A DNA stretch of 29,831 nucleotides from positions 1-29,831 of the forward strand of contig JBCCZC010000014.1 of NCBI GenBank assembly GCA_039188505.1. Direction: 5' to 3'. Below are positions 23,085 to 29,831 of the stretch, one piece after another. The position numbers and the translations under genes were made by a program. Position 1 is the stretch's first letter; each line of letters opens with the position of its first letter. The stretch comes from JBCCZC01 sp039188505. GTDB lineage: Bacteria; Pseudomonadota; Gammaproteobacteria; Xanthomonadales; SZUA-38. The notes beneath the pieces are model-generated. The model worked only from the letters and a program-made list of their open reading frames with translations. It searched no databases and was not told the DNA's origin.

Positions 23085-25445
23085 GTGGACAACTACGTAA
23101 TCTGGTTCAAGGGTCTTGGCATCGACGACATTCCTCAGGTCGGAGGCAAGAACGCGTCGCTCGGTGAGATGATCGCCCAACTCGCAGAAGCCGGCGTTAC
23201 CGTGCCAACAGGTTTTGCGACGACCGCGGACGCGTATCGCGAGTTTCTGGCCCAGTCCGGCCTGGACGCGAAGATCGCAGAACGCCTCAGGGACCTCGAC
23301 GTCAGCGACGTGCCCGAACTGCAGCGCGCCGGGGCCGAGATCCGGCGTTGGATCGTGGATACGCCGTTCACCGGCGCCCTGCGCGAGGCCATCACCGACG
23401 CCTTTGCCGAGATGACCGCCGAGATGGGCGACGACCTCTCGGTTGCCGTCAGGTCCTCGGCCACGGCGGAAGACCTTCCCGACGCTTCCTTCGCGGGACA
23501 GCAGGAGACCTTCCTGAACGTGCAGGGCCTCGACGACGTCCTCAAGCACGTCCACGAGGTGTTCGCGTCGCTCTACAACGATCGCGCGATTGCCTACCGC
23601 GTGCACCACGGCTTCAACCACGAAGAGGTCGCCCTGTCGGCCGGTATCCAGCAGATGGTGCGTTCCGACCGCGGCGCATCCGGCGTCATCTTCACTCTCG
23701 ACACCGAGTCCGGATTCCGCGATGTCGTCTTCATCACCAGCGCCTACGGCCTCGGCGAGACCGTCGTGCAGGGCGCGGTGAATCCGGATGAGTTTTTTGT
23801 CCACAAGGGCACCCTTGCCCAGGGCAAGCCCGCCACCGTCCGTCGCCAGCTGGGTGCGAAGGCCCTCGAAATGGTCTTCACGGAAGACGGCAGCGGCGTC
23901 GAGACGCTGTCGGTGGACATGCAGCGCCGCCAGCAGTTCTCGCTCACCGACGAGGACGTTCAATCCCTCGCGCGTCAGGCGGTGACGATCGAGGAGCACT
24001 ACGGTCGCCCGATGGACATCGAGTGGGCGAAGGACGGTCTGACTGGCGAGCTGTTCATCGTCCAGGCCCGACCGGAAACGGTGAAGAGCCGCAGCGGCAA
24101 CGTCATCGAGCGCTACAAGCTCGAGCGCCGTGGCAATGTCCTCACCGAGGGCCGCAGCATCGGTCAGCGCATCGGCTCCGGCAAGGCGAAGGTGCTCAGC
24201 AGCATCACCGAGATGGACCGGGTGCGGGAGGGCGACGTCCTCATCACGGACATGACGGATCCTGACTGGGAGCCGATCATGAAGCGGGCAGCGGCCATCG
24301 TAACCAATCGCGGCGGCCGGACCTGCCACGCCGCGATCATCGCACGTGAGCTTGGCATCCCGGCCGTCGTCGGCTGCGGCCACGCCACCGATGACGTGAC
24401 GGATGGCGTCGATGTAACGGTCTCCTGCGCCGAGGGAGACACCGGCTACATCTATGAAGGGGACCTGCCCTTCGAGATCCAGCGCTCCGACATGCACGAG
24501 ATGCCGGACGTCGACCTGAAGATTATGATGAACGTCGGCAACCCCGACCGCGCCTTCGATTTCGCTCAGATCCCGAATGCTGGAATCGGCCTGGCGCGGC
24601 TGGAGTTCATCATCAACCGCATGATCGGCATCCACCCGCGGGCGCTCCTCGAATACGAGCGCCAGGACGAGGAGACGCGGTCCCTGATCGACGACCGCAT
24701 CGCCGGCTACGATGGCCCCGTCGACTTCTACGTGGACAAGCTCGCCGAAGGCATGGCGACGCTGGCCTCGGCCTTCTCGCCGAACCCGGTGATCGTGCGA
24801 CTGTCGGATTTCAAGTCCAACGAGTACGCGAACCTGATCGGCGGCGCCCGCTACGAACCGGACGAGGAGAACCCGATGATTGGGTTCCGCGGCGCTTCCC
24901 GCTACATTGACGACTCCTTTCGCGACTGCTTCGAGCTCGAGTGCAAGGCGCTGAAGAAGGTCCGCGAGGAGCAGGGCTTGGCCAACGTGTGGGCCATGAC
25001 GCCGTTCGTCCGGACCGTCGACGAGGCGCGCCAGGTCGTTGAGCAGATGGCGGCCTTCGGCCTCGAGCGCGGTGAGAACGATCTCAAGATCATCATGATG
25101 TGCGAGATTCCCTCGAACGCGCTGCTTGCCGACCAGTTCCTCGAATACTTCGACGGCTTCTCGATCGGTTCCAATGACCTCACCCAGCTGACGTTGGGCC
25201 TCGACCGCGATTCAGGTCTCGTCGCCGATCTCTTCGACGAGCGCAATGAGGCGGTCAAGACGCTGCTCTCGATGGCCATCCAGGCCTGCCGCAAGCAGGG
25301 CAAGTACATCGGCATCTGCGGCCAGGGTCCGTCGGACCACCCTGACCTGGCGGAATGGCTGATGGATCAGGGGATCGAAAGCGTGTCGCTGAACCCCGAT
25401 ACGGTCATCGATACCTGGCTGCGGCTGGCCCGCCACGCCAGCTGA
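23085..25445 (+). CDS. ppsA: Phosphoenolpyruvate synthase
   Basis: A 786-residue PEP synthase (E. coli 792), converting pyruvate, ATP and water to PEP, AMP and phosphate for gluconeogenesis. The pyruvate/ATP-binding domain opens with VGGKNASLGEMI and contains SVAVRSSATAEDLPDASFAGQ, here cut for quoting. The swivelling domain carries TNRGGRTCHAAIIARELG with phospho-His at about residue 415 and the adjacent Thr targeted by PpsR. The C-terminal PEP/pyruvate barrel ends with IGSNDLTQLTLGLDRDSG and GICGQGPSDHP (Cys about 745). The GTG at 23085 is chosen because AGGAG lies 8 nt upstream and the family begins here; the frame is open to 22491 without support. Confidence 0.97.
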   Translation: MDNYVIWFKGLGIDDIPQVGGKNASLGEMIAQLAEAGVTVPTGFATTADAYREFLAQSGLDAKIAERLRDLDVSDVPELQRAGAEIRRWIVDTPFTGALREAITDAFAEMTAEMGDDLSVAVRSSATAEDLPDASFAGQQETFLNVQGLDDVLKHVHEVFASLYNDRAIAYRVHHGFNHEEVALSAGIQQMVRSDRGASGVIFTLDTESGFRDVVFITSAYGLGETVVQGAVNPDEFFVHKGTLAQGKPATVRRQLGAKALEMVFTEDGSGVETLSVDMQRRQQFSLTDEDVQSLARQAVTIEEHYGRPMDIEWAKDGLTGELFIVQARPETVKSRSGNVIERYKLERRGNVLTEGRSIGQRIGSGKAKVLSSITEMDRVREGDVLITDMTDPDWEPIMKRAAAIVTNRGGRTCHAAIIARELGIPAVVGCGHATDDVTDGVDVTVSCAEGDTGYIYEGDLPFEIQRSDMHEMPDVDLKIMMNVGNPDRAFDFAQIPNAGIGLARLEFIINRMIGIHPRALLEYERQDEETRSLIDDRIAGYDGPVDFYVDKLAEGMATLASAFSPNPVIVRLSDFKSNEYANLIGGARYEPDEENPMIGFRGASRYIDDSFRDCFELECKALKKVREEQGLANVWAMTPFVRTVDEARQVVEQMAAFGLERGENDLKIIMMCEIPSNALLADQFLEYFDGFSIGSNDLTQLTLGLDRDSGLVADLFDERNEAVKTLLSMAIQACRKQGKYIGICGQGPSDHPDLAEWLMDQGIESVSLNPDTVIDTWLRLARHAS

Positions 25446-25671
25446 CCGCGCATCCGCACGTCAGCGGCGGGCGGTAACGTCGGTGGCGCTGGAGGGCGAT
25501 CGGTGAGCCGGCAGCGAGGCACCACGACGATTCCGGCTCGCGCACCGACGTGCTCGGGAACTGTTTCGCGCGGCTCGGGCAACGGGCCGGACGCAAGCGT
25601 CGGGCGTCGGCGCGGCTCGGCCGCCTGCGTGGGCGAGAGCCGAAATAGATGGGATCCGGGAGCGCTGGACC
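25446..25671. other. Gap between ppsA and the convergent hypothetical gene
   Basis: These 226 bp are GC-rich and contain no open frame that looks like a protein, no clear intrinsic terminator for ppsA and no repeat that I can support. Confidence 0.5.
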
Positions 25672-26169
25672 TCAGCGCCTGATGAGGCCCTTAACGACGC
25701 TTTCCTTGGGGAGCTGGCGAACATAGTCGTCGATGCTCTGCGCCTGCTGCTCGATCGCCGAGCGGCGGCGCTTCGCGATCCACTCCGCGTCGATCGCGCC
25801 CGCCCCCGTGAACGCCTGCTTCAGATCCTCCGCGCGGCCGCGCAGCTGCGAGGCGAGCCGGAGCGCGCCGTCGCGCATGTAGCCTTCCATGATGGTCAGC
25901 AGCTCACGCTGCAAGCCCGGAAACTGCACGCCATCGGTATCGTGGTGGGACTTGCGGAGCGCGATCCACGCCGTCGAGGCCCGCTGGTTGAGGTCGCTCT
26001 CGCAGAGCAGGCGAACCTTGACGCTGACGCGCCCCTCGTCCTCGCCGTAGGATTCACGCGCAGCGATGGCCACGACCTGGTCGAGCTCCTTGTGCAGCTC
26101 CTGGTCCCGCATTTCGAAACGTGCCTGCACGTTCGTGCGGGCCAGCTTGAGAACAGCGTCGGTGATCAT
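25672..26169 (-). CDS. Conserved-looking hypothetical protein
   Basis: A 165-residue soluble, mostly helical protein. It begins MITDAVLKLARTNVQARFEM and contains RVSVKVRLLCESDLNQRAST, a Met/Leu-rich middle (LQRELLTIMEGYMRDGALRLASQ, quoted across a break) and a basic region WIAKRRRSAIEQQAQ near the C-terminus. No signal peptide or membrane helix. I do not recognise the family. The ATG at 26169 is preferred to the far upstream in-frame start at 26256, whose extra residues look non-coding; only a weak GGA precedes it. It follows the sulfurtransferase gene on the same strand after 147 bp and may have its own promoter. Confidence 0.6.
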   Translation of the reverse strand: MITDAVLKLARTNVQARFEMRDQELHKELDQVVAIAARESYGEDEGRVSVKVRLLCESDLNQRASTAWIALRKSHHDTDGVQFPGLQRELLTIMEGYMRDGALRLASQLRGRAEDLKQAFTGAGAIDAEWIAKRRRSAIEQQAQSIDDYVRQLPKESVVKGLIRR

Positions 26170-26316
26170 CGGGCGTCCAGTGTGGGCCGGCGCGTTGACG
26201 GACCCTTCATTTTTAGCAGATCCGAGACCGACCGGCCACCGACGGAGCCCCTGCAATTACTAAACTTTGTGGCAGTTTTCTCGACGACCGCGGGTTCCGG
26301 TCGCGGCTGAACGGGC

Positions 26317-27153
26317 TCATGCCGGGCCGACAGCAACCGGTCTCATCTCGTCCTCGATCCAGCCACTCCAGGATGGCCAGTAAAGCGCCGAACCGGTCAG
26401 GCCCGCATGCTCCATCGCGAACAGATTGAAGCAGGCCGTCACGCCGGATCCGCACATGTGCACGACGCGGGCAGGGTCGGTGGCGCCCAGCCGGTCCTGC
26501 CAGCTCGCCGCCAGCGCGCCGCGCTCCAGGAAACGCCCTCCGGAAACGTTAGCGGTCAGGGGATGGTTCACGGCCCCTGGCACGTGACCGGCGACCCGAT
26601 CCAGGGGCTCCTCGGCGCCCTCGAAGCGGGGCGCCGCGCGAGCATCGACAAGCAGGATCTCACCCGTCCGCAGCGCCGTGGCAAGGTCCGGCGTGCCTAA
26701 AGTCGGCATCCGTCCCCAAGCCCAGGGGACCGTAGTGGCCGGGCCTAGCGCCGCGACCGCACCCGCCTCGAGGTCAGCATCCCCCCAGGCATCGAGGCCC
26801 CCATCGAGCAGGCGCACGTCCGGGTGACCGACGTGGCGCAGCAGCCACCACGCACGAGCTGCCATCATGCCGATACCACCGTCGTAGACGATGATCGTCT
26901 GGTCGGTCCTAAGCCCGACCTCACCCAGCCACCGGTGGAAGGCCTTCGCGGTCGGTAGTGGATGGCGCCCGTGGCCGGAGATCGTCAGGTCCGAGAGGTG
27001 TCGGTCGAGATCGGCATGGATCGATTGCGGCAGGTGTCCTTCGATGAAGCCCCGGGCGCCGGCTCCGGGGTCGGCGAGGTCGAAGCGGCAGTCGAGCGCG
27101 ACGGCGTTTCCAGCCGCCAGCAGCGCTCTCGCCGCGTCGGCAGTGATCCTCAT
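26317..27153 (-). CDS. sseA: SseA-type thiosulfate/3-mercaptopyruvate sulfurtransferase
   Basis: A 278-residue tandem rhodanese protein. The inactive N-terminal domain carries LDCRFDL, GHLPQSIHADLDRHL and IIVYDGG; the active C-terminal domain carries LLVDARAAPRFEG, GHVPGAVNHPL and the catalytic loop CGSGVTA with Cys234. The CG(S/T)GVTA loop is the one found in 3-mercaptopyruvate sulfurtransferases, which pass sulfane sulfur to thiol acceptors or cyanide. The ATG at 27153 overlaps the stop of the Nudix gene (ATGA), which indicates translational coupling. The open frame extends upstream, but only as a shadow of the Nudix gene. Confidence 0.93.
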   Translation of the reverse strand: MRITADAARALLAAGNAVALDCRFDLADPGAGARGFIEGHLPQSIHADLDRHLSDLTISGHGRHPLPTAKAFHRWLGEVGLRTDQTIIVYDGGIGMMAARAWWLLRHVGHPDVRLLDGGLDAWGDADLEAGAVAALGPATTVPWAWGRMPTLGTPDLATALRTGEILLVDARAAPRFEGAEEPLDRVAGHVPGAVNHPLTANVSGGRFLERGALAASWQDRLGATDPARVVHMCGSGVTACFNLFAMEHAGLTGSALYWPSWSGWIEDEMRPVAVGPA

Positions 27154-27776
27154 CCGGTGACCGCGATGGCGATGCCACCCCGGCGGACGCGCGCGGCGAG
27201 GTCGACGATCACCTGGGCCGTAGCGCCCCAAACGAAGTAGTCACCGTACTGGATCACGAAGAACTCGCGCATCCGGCCGTTGAAGAAGCGCCTTCGCCGC
27301 TCGTGGTTCGCCTCGTCGAGCATGAACTCGAGCGGCGCCGTGAAGACCTCTTCGACCTCGTGCGGGCTGGCGGCGATGGCCGAATCGGGCTCGACGAGGC
27401 CGACGAACGGCACCATGGCGTAGCCGGTGATCGTCATGACCGGTGCCAGGCAACCGAGGGGCTCCACTTGCTCGGGACGCAGACCGATCTCTTCGTGCGT
27501 CTCACGCAGCGCGGCGTCTAGCCGGCCAGCGTCAGAGGCGTCGACCCGCCCGCCCGGAAAGCTGATCTGCCCGGCGTGGTGCCGGAGCTTCTCGGTGCGT
27601 CGCGTCAGGATCAGCTCGAGACCGCCCGCTGCCGGACGCACGGGCACGAGCACCGCCGCGTCGCGGAGCGTCTCCGGCAGCAGGTCCTGGTAGGGCAGAT
27701 CGGCGGGCGGGCGAATCTCCCCCTCGCCGGCCCCCAGGGGATCGAGCACTTCGGCCCAGGGCACCCGGGGAGGCAT
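27150..27776 (-). CDS. NudL-type Nudix hydrolase (CoA pyrophosphatase)
   Basis: A 208-residue Nudix protein. The stretch ILTRRTEKLRHHAGQISFPGG is the UPF0035 signature specific to NudL/CoA diphosphatases (here broken at 20 residues: ILTRRTEKLRHHAGQISFPG). It runs into the Nudix box GGRVDASDAGRLDAALRETH followed by EEIGL, with the metal-binding REXXEE core present. The usual Glu early in the box is Asp, a frequent variation in this subfamily. NudL splits coenzyme A to phosphopantetheine and 3',5'-ADP. The start at 27776 overlaps the previous stop by one base (TGATG), and its own stop overlaps the sulfurtransferase start; earlier in-frame codons are shadow sequence of the Sel1-repeat gene. Confidence 0.92.
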   Translation of the reverse strand: MPPRVPWAEVLDPLGAGEGEIRPPADLPYQDLLPETLRDAAVLVPVRPAAGGLELILTRRTEKLRHHAGQISFPGGRVDASDAGRLDAALRETHEEIGLRPEQVEPLGCLAPVMTITGYAMVPFVGLVEPDSAIAASPHEVEEVFTAPLEFMLDEANHERRRRFFNGRMREFFVIQYGDYFVWGATAQVIVDLAARVRRGGIAIAVTG

Positions 27777-28318
27777 CAGGCCGTCTCCAGCCGGGCAAGG
27801 CCGGCACGGATCAGCAGGCGTTCGCCCAGCGGCAGGCTCACGTAGAGCCAATTCCTCGCGGCCTCCTCGCTGACCTCGACGCCGTACTGGCCCGTGCGGT
27901 AGATCTCGGCCAGGAGCAGTCCGGAATCGCGAAAGCCGGACGCTGCCGACTGCTTCAGCAGATTGAGGCCGAGCTCGATGTTCTTGTCGACCACGCGGCC
28001 GGAGAGATGCATCTTTCCCATGGCCCAGGCGGCCATGCCATGACCGCCCGCGGCGGCGCGGCCGATCCACTCCACGGCCTGCTTGTGGTCGGTTTCCCCG
28101 CCCTTGCTGCTCAGGTAGTTCACCCCGAGCGACCACATGGCCTGGGTGTTGCCCTTCGCCGCGGCCGCGCGATAGAGCCTGTTGGCCTCGCCGATGCCAG
28201 CGGCGCCGGGATCGTCGGCCTCGTGGATCGCGCCGAGGAGCACCATGGAATTGGACAGACCCAGGCGAGTGCCCAGGCGGGCCGCAGCGCGAAGAATCGG
28301 GTAGCTGGGGGTGCTCAC
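27776..28318 (-). CDS. Sel1-like repeat protein
   Basis: A 180-residue helical protein with about three Sel1/TPR-like repeats: NRLYRAAAAKGNTQAMWSLG, QAVEWIGRAAAGGHGMAAWA followed by MGKMHLSG, and LGLNLLKQSAASGFRDSGLL followed by LAEIYRTGQYG. Sel1 repeats mediate protein-protein contacts. No signal peptide is evident, so it is probably cytoplasmic. The GTG at 28318 begins 10 nt after the DUF1289 stop. It is translationally coupled to the Nudix gene through TGATG. The partner protein is unknown. Confidence 0.85.
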   Translation of the reverse strand: MSTPSYPILRAAARLGTRLGLSNSMVLLGAIHEADDPGAAGIGEANRLYRAAAAKGNTQAMWSLGVNYLSSKGGETDHKQAVEWIGRAAAGGHGMAAWAMGKMHLSGRVVDKNIELGLNLLKQSAASGFRDSGLLLAEIYRTGQYGVEVSEEAARNWLYVSLPLGERLLIRAGLARLETA

Positions 28319-28328
28319 GGCCCCGGGA

Positions 28329-28535
28329 TCACTGGCCCAGGGCTCGCGCTTCGACGCGCTCCATCACGGCTCGACGCTCGTCGTCGGTCATCGACGTCCA
28401 GCCGGCGATCTCATCGGTGCTGCGATGGCAGCCCATGCAGTTGCCGTCGTCGTCCAGCGTGCAGACGCCAATGCAGGGAGATTCCACCGGCGGCGGCGCC
28501 GGTGCGAGCCACTCGAATTTCATGTCGATCTTCAT
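28329..28535 (-). CDS. DUF1289 family small cysteine protein
   Basis: A 68-residue protein with the DUF1289 core ESPCIGVCTLDDDGNCMGCH followed by RSTDEIAGW. Cys21, Cys25, Cys33 and Cys36 could bind a metal, usually assumed to be zinc or iron. The conserved W-x-x-M-x-x-x-E/D-R-R element (WTSMTDDERRAV) follows. Function is unknown in the family. It lies between the FKBP and Sel1-repeat genes on the same strand. Start at 28535; an in-frame ATG at 28523 is possible. Confidence 0.88.
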   Translation of the reverse strand: MKIDMKFEWLAPAPPPVESPCIGVCTLDDDGNCMGCHRSTDEIAGWTSMTDDERRAVMERVEARALGQ

Positions 28536-28544
28536 CCGCGCTGG

Positions 28545-28568
28545 CGCCGGCCGCGAACGCGGCCGGCG
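28545..28568 (-). repeat. Perfect GC hairpin between FKBP and DUF1289 genes
   Basis: CGCCGGCCGCG (28545-28555) and its exact reverse complement (28558-28568) are separated by only AA, giving an 11-bp all-GC inverted repeat. It lies 19 nt after the FKBP stop and 9 nt before the DUF1289 start. No T run follows on either strand, so it is more likely an RNA stability element or attenuator than a classical terminator. Confidence 0.7.
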
Positions 28569-28587
28569 ATGTTGGCGTGCGGGGACG

Positions 28588-29265
28588 TCAGGACTTCACC
28601 TCGACGAGGCTGATGTCGAACACCAGTGCCTCGTTCGGGCCTACCGGACGCTGACCGCGCAGACCGTAGGCGAGCTCGGGCGGCACGAAGACCTGCCACA
28701 GGGCGCCCGGCTTCATGAGCGGCAGCACTTCTTGCCAGCCCTTGAGCACCTGATTCACCTTGAAGGTCACGGGCTCGCCGCGGGCGAAGGAGCTGTCGAA
28801 CTCGAGACCGTTCATGGTCGAGCTGCGGTAGTGGACGATCACCTCGCTCTCGAGGGTCGGCCGGTTGCCGTCGCCTTCGTCGATGATGCGGTACTGCACG
28901 CCGGACGGCAGCTCCACCACGTTGGTCTTAGCGCGGTTGGAAGTGAGGAATTCCTCGCTCTTGCGCTTGTTCTCCTCGGCCAGCTCCCGGAACTTCTCGA
29001 TCTGCTCGGCCTGCATCTCTTCCTGCATGGCCTTCAGGAGCAGCGCCATCTCCTGCTCGGGCACCTGGGGATCGGTCTCGTTGACCGCGTCGCGGAGCGC
29101 CTGGATCAGCGTTTCCATGTTGACGTCGATATTCCGGAACTTGAAGTCCGTGCCGATCTGGTAGCCGAGCGCGTAGCTGAGCTTGTCCTTGTCGGTGTCC
29201 AGGTCCTGCGCCGACACGGTTGCCGTGCCCAGCAGGCAGACTGCCGCCAACGTAGTGAGTCGCAT
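28588..29265 (-). CDS. FKBP-type peptidyl-prolyl isomerase (FklB/FkpA/Mip-like)
   Basis: A 225-residue periplasmic isomerase and chaperone. Signal peptide MRLTTLAAVCLLGTATVSAQ, with AGGAGG 8 nt before the ATG. An N-terminal helical dimerisation domain spans about 22-115 (DKLSYALGYQIGTDF, then the long EEMQAEQIEKFRELAEENKR helix), and the FKBP fold about 125-224 (SGVQYRIIDEGDG, VIVHYRSSTMNGLEFDSSF, GWQEVLPLMKPGALW, VPPELAYG). Some usual active-site aromatic positions should be checked, but the fold is complete. First gene of a minus-strand run down to 26317. Confidence 0.95.
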   Translation of the reverse strand: MRLTTLAAVCLLGTATVSAQDLDTDKDKLSYALGYQIGTDFKFRNIDVNMETLIQALRDAVNETDPQVPEQEMALLLKAMQEEMQAEQIEKFRELAEENKRKSEEFLTSNRAKTNVVELPSGVQYRIIDEGDGNRPTLESEVIVHYRSSTMNGLEFDSSFARGEPVTFKVNQVLKGWQEVLPLMKPGALWQVFVPPELAYGLRGQRPVGPNEALVFDISLVEVKS

Positions 29266-29592
29266 CCGGGATGCCTCCTGATTATTCGATTATCGGAGCG
29301 GTTCGCGCGAAAGCCGCACGACCCAAAGCCCTCAAGTGTATCAGGGATTGATGGCGTCGCGCATTGCCACGGTGCCGCATTCGGCCGGTAGACAGCACTG
29401 CGGCGCGAAAGATCCCGGCGAGCTTCCGTTGAAGCAAGGACCGTCAACTGGGTAATCCCACCAGATGTTGGCGAATCCCACAGTCCCGCCCCCTGCGGTC
29501 GGCCAGGAAGCCCGCGAAAACAGGCGAATCGGAAGTTGGCACGAACCCTGCTTGAGTCCGATCAACTACGATCCGCAAGCAGGAGAACCATA
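29266..29592. other. Divergent regulatory region between FKBP gene and pspA
   Basis: About 327 bp with no gene I can support. It holds the ribosome site and an AT-rich stretch (GATAATCGAATAAT on the minus strand) before the FKBP gene, and the sigma-54 promoter and leader of pspA on the plus strand. Upstream activator sites for PspF would be expected at roughly 29430-29500, but I cannot point to a specific one. Confidence 0.5.
29537..29552 (+). promoter_or_regulatory. Sigma-54 (RpoN) promoter of pspA
   Basis: TGGCACGAACCCTGCT carries the invariant GG (29538-29539) and GC (29550-29551) exactly 10 bp apart, and matches the TGGCACG-N4/5-TGC consensus closely. Transcription would start near 29563, leaving a leader of about 30 nt before pspA. 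Classical psp operons are sigma-54/PspF dependent. Confidence 0.88.
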
Positions 29593-29831
29593 GTGGGCAT
29601 CTTTTCCCGCATGACCGAAATCATCAACGCCAACATCAATGCCGTGCTCGAGCGCGCCGAGGATCCGGAAAAGCTCGTGCGGCTGATGATCCAGGAGATG
29701 GAGGATACGCTCGTCGAGGTCCGCTCCACCGCCGCGAAGGCCATCGCCGACCGGAAGGAGAAGCAACGTAGCCTGCGCTATCTCGAGCAGGAACAGATCG
29801 ACTGGGAGCAGAAGGCCGAGCTGGCCCTGCG
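29593..29831 (+). CDS. pspA: Phage shock protein A (PspA/IM30), N-terminal part
   Basis: The first 79 codons are present and the gene runs off the right edge. The start GIFSRMTEIINANINAVLER followed by AEDPEKLVRLMIQEMEDTLV is the amphipathic membrane-binding helix plus the first coiled-coil of PspA/IM30, an ESCRT-III-like protein that protects damaged inner membrane. The GTG at 29593 has AGGAG 7 nt upstream. The sigma-54 promoter just before it fits PspF-type control; pspB, pspC and pspF would have to be sought outside the window. Confidence 0.95.
   Translation, partial: MGIFSRMTEIINANINAVLERAEDPEKLVRLMIQEMEDTLVEVRSTAAKAIADRKEKQRSLRYLEQEQIDWEQKAELAL

Noticed and set aside
29341..29565. 74-codon Cys/Gly-containing minus-strand frame upstream of pspA
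   Set aside because: No ribosome site or family resemblance, and it overlaps the sigma-54 promoter of pspA; treated as chance.

Overview
The window is about 65% GC and gene-dense, and it looks like chromosome of a free-living gammaproteobacterium. Pointers are the divergent ppsR/ppsA pair, a YqiB-type DUF1249 gene, FKBP/Mip, NudL and SseA genes, a pspA gene behind a textbook sigma-54 promoter, and large outer-membrane and secreted proteins (TonB receptor, OprO/P porin, Asp-box protein). The mix resembles Wenzhouxiangella/Xanthomonadales-like bacteria, but the family cannot be fixed from this sequence. I see no transposase, phage gene or CRISPR array.

Layout. 1-116: start of an NfeD-like membrane protein (minus). 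251-3558: a TolB/FlgO-TPR membrane protein and an OprO/P-type porin. 3587-11326: the most interesting block, all on the plus strand: an operator-rich leader, an RpiR/SIS regulator, a YfcC-family transporter, an isoaspartyl dipeptidase (iadA) gene interrupted by one in-frame TAA, a TonB-dependent receptor and a secreted cyanophycinase. Read together this is a candidate locus for using external cyanophycin. The secreted enzyme would cut the polymer to beta-Asp-Arg, the receptor would carry product across the outer membrane, YfcC across the inner membrane, and the dipeptidase would split it. Three 17-bp TGAAA-N7-TTTCA palindromes just before the regulator are its likely operators.

11403-12338 (minus) is a stand-alone lpxC with an alphaproteobacterial look. 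12910-14625 is a Tat-exported YtcJ-like amidohydrolase. 14675-17727 holds a putative lipoprotein and an MscS channel, each apparently broken by a single frameshift; the MscS break falls inside the second copy of a duplicated periplasmic repeat. 17756-21022 (minus) is a large secreted Asp-box (VPS10/sortilin-like) protein.

21163-21425 (minus) is a compact tRNA-Ala(GGC)/tRNA-Glu(TTC) unit with a near-consensus promoter and a strong terminator. 21430-25445 holds the DUF1249 gene, ppsR and divergent ppsA (PEP synthase and its regulator). 25672-29265 (minus) is a run of housekeeping genes: an FKBP isomerase, a DUF1289 protein, a Sel1-repeat protein, a NudL-type Nudix hydrolase and an SseA sulfurtransferase overlapping or closely spaced, then a hypothetical. 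The window ends in pspA on the plus strand.

Three apparent lesions (6922, about 15030, about 16140) lie within 10 kb. Whether they are sequencing errors or real decay decides how several genes should be read.
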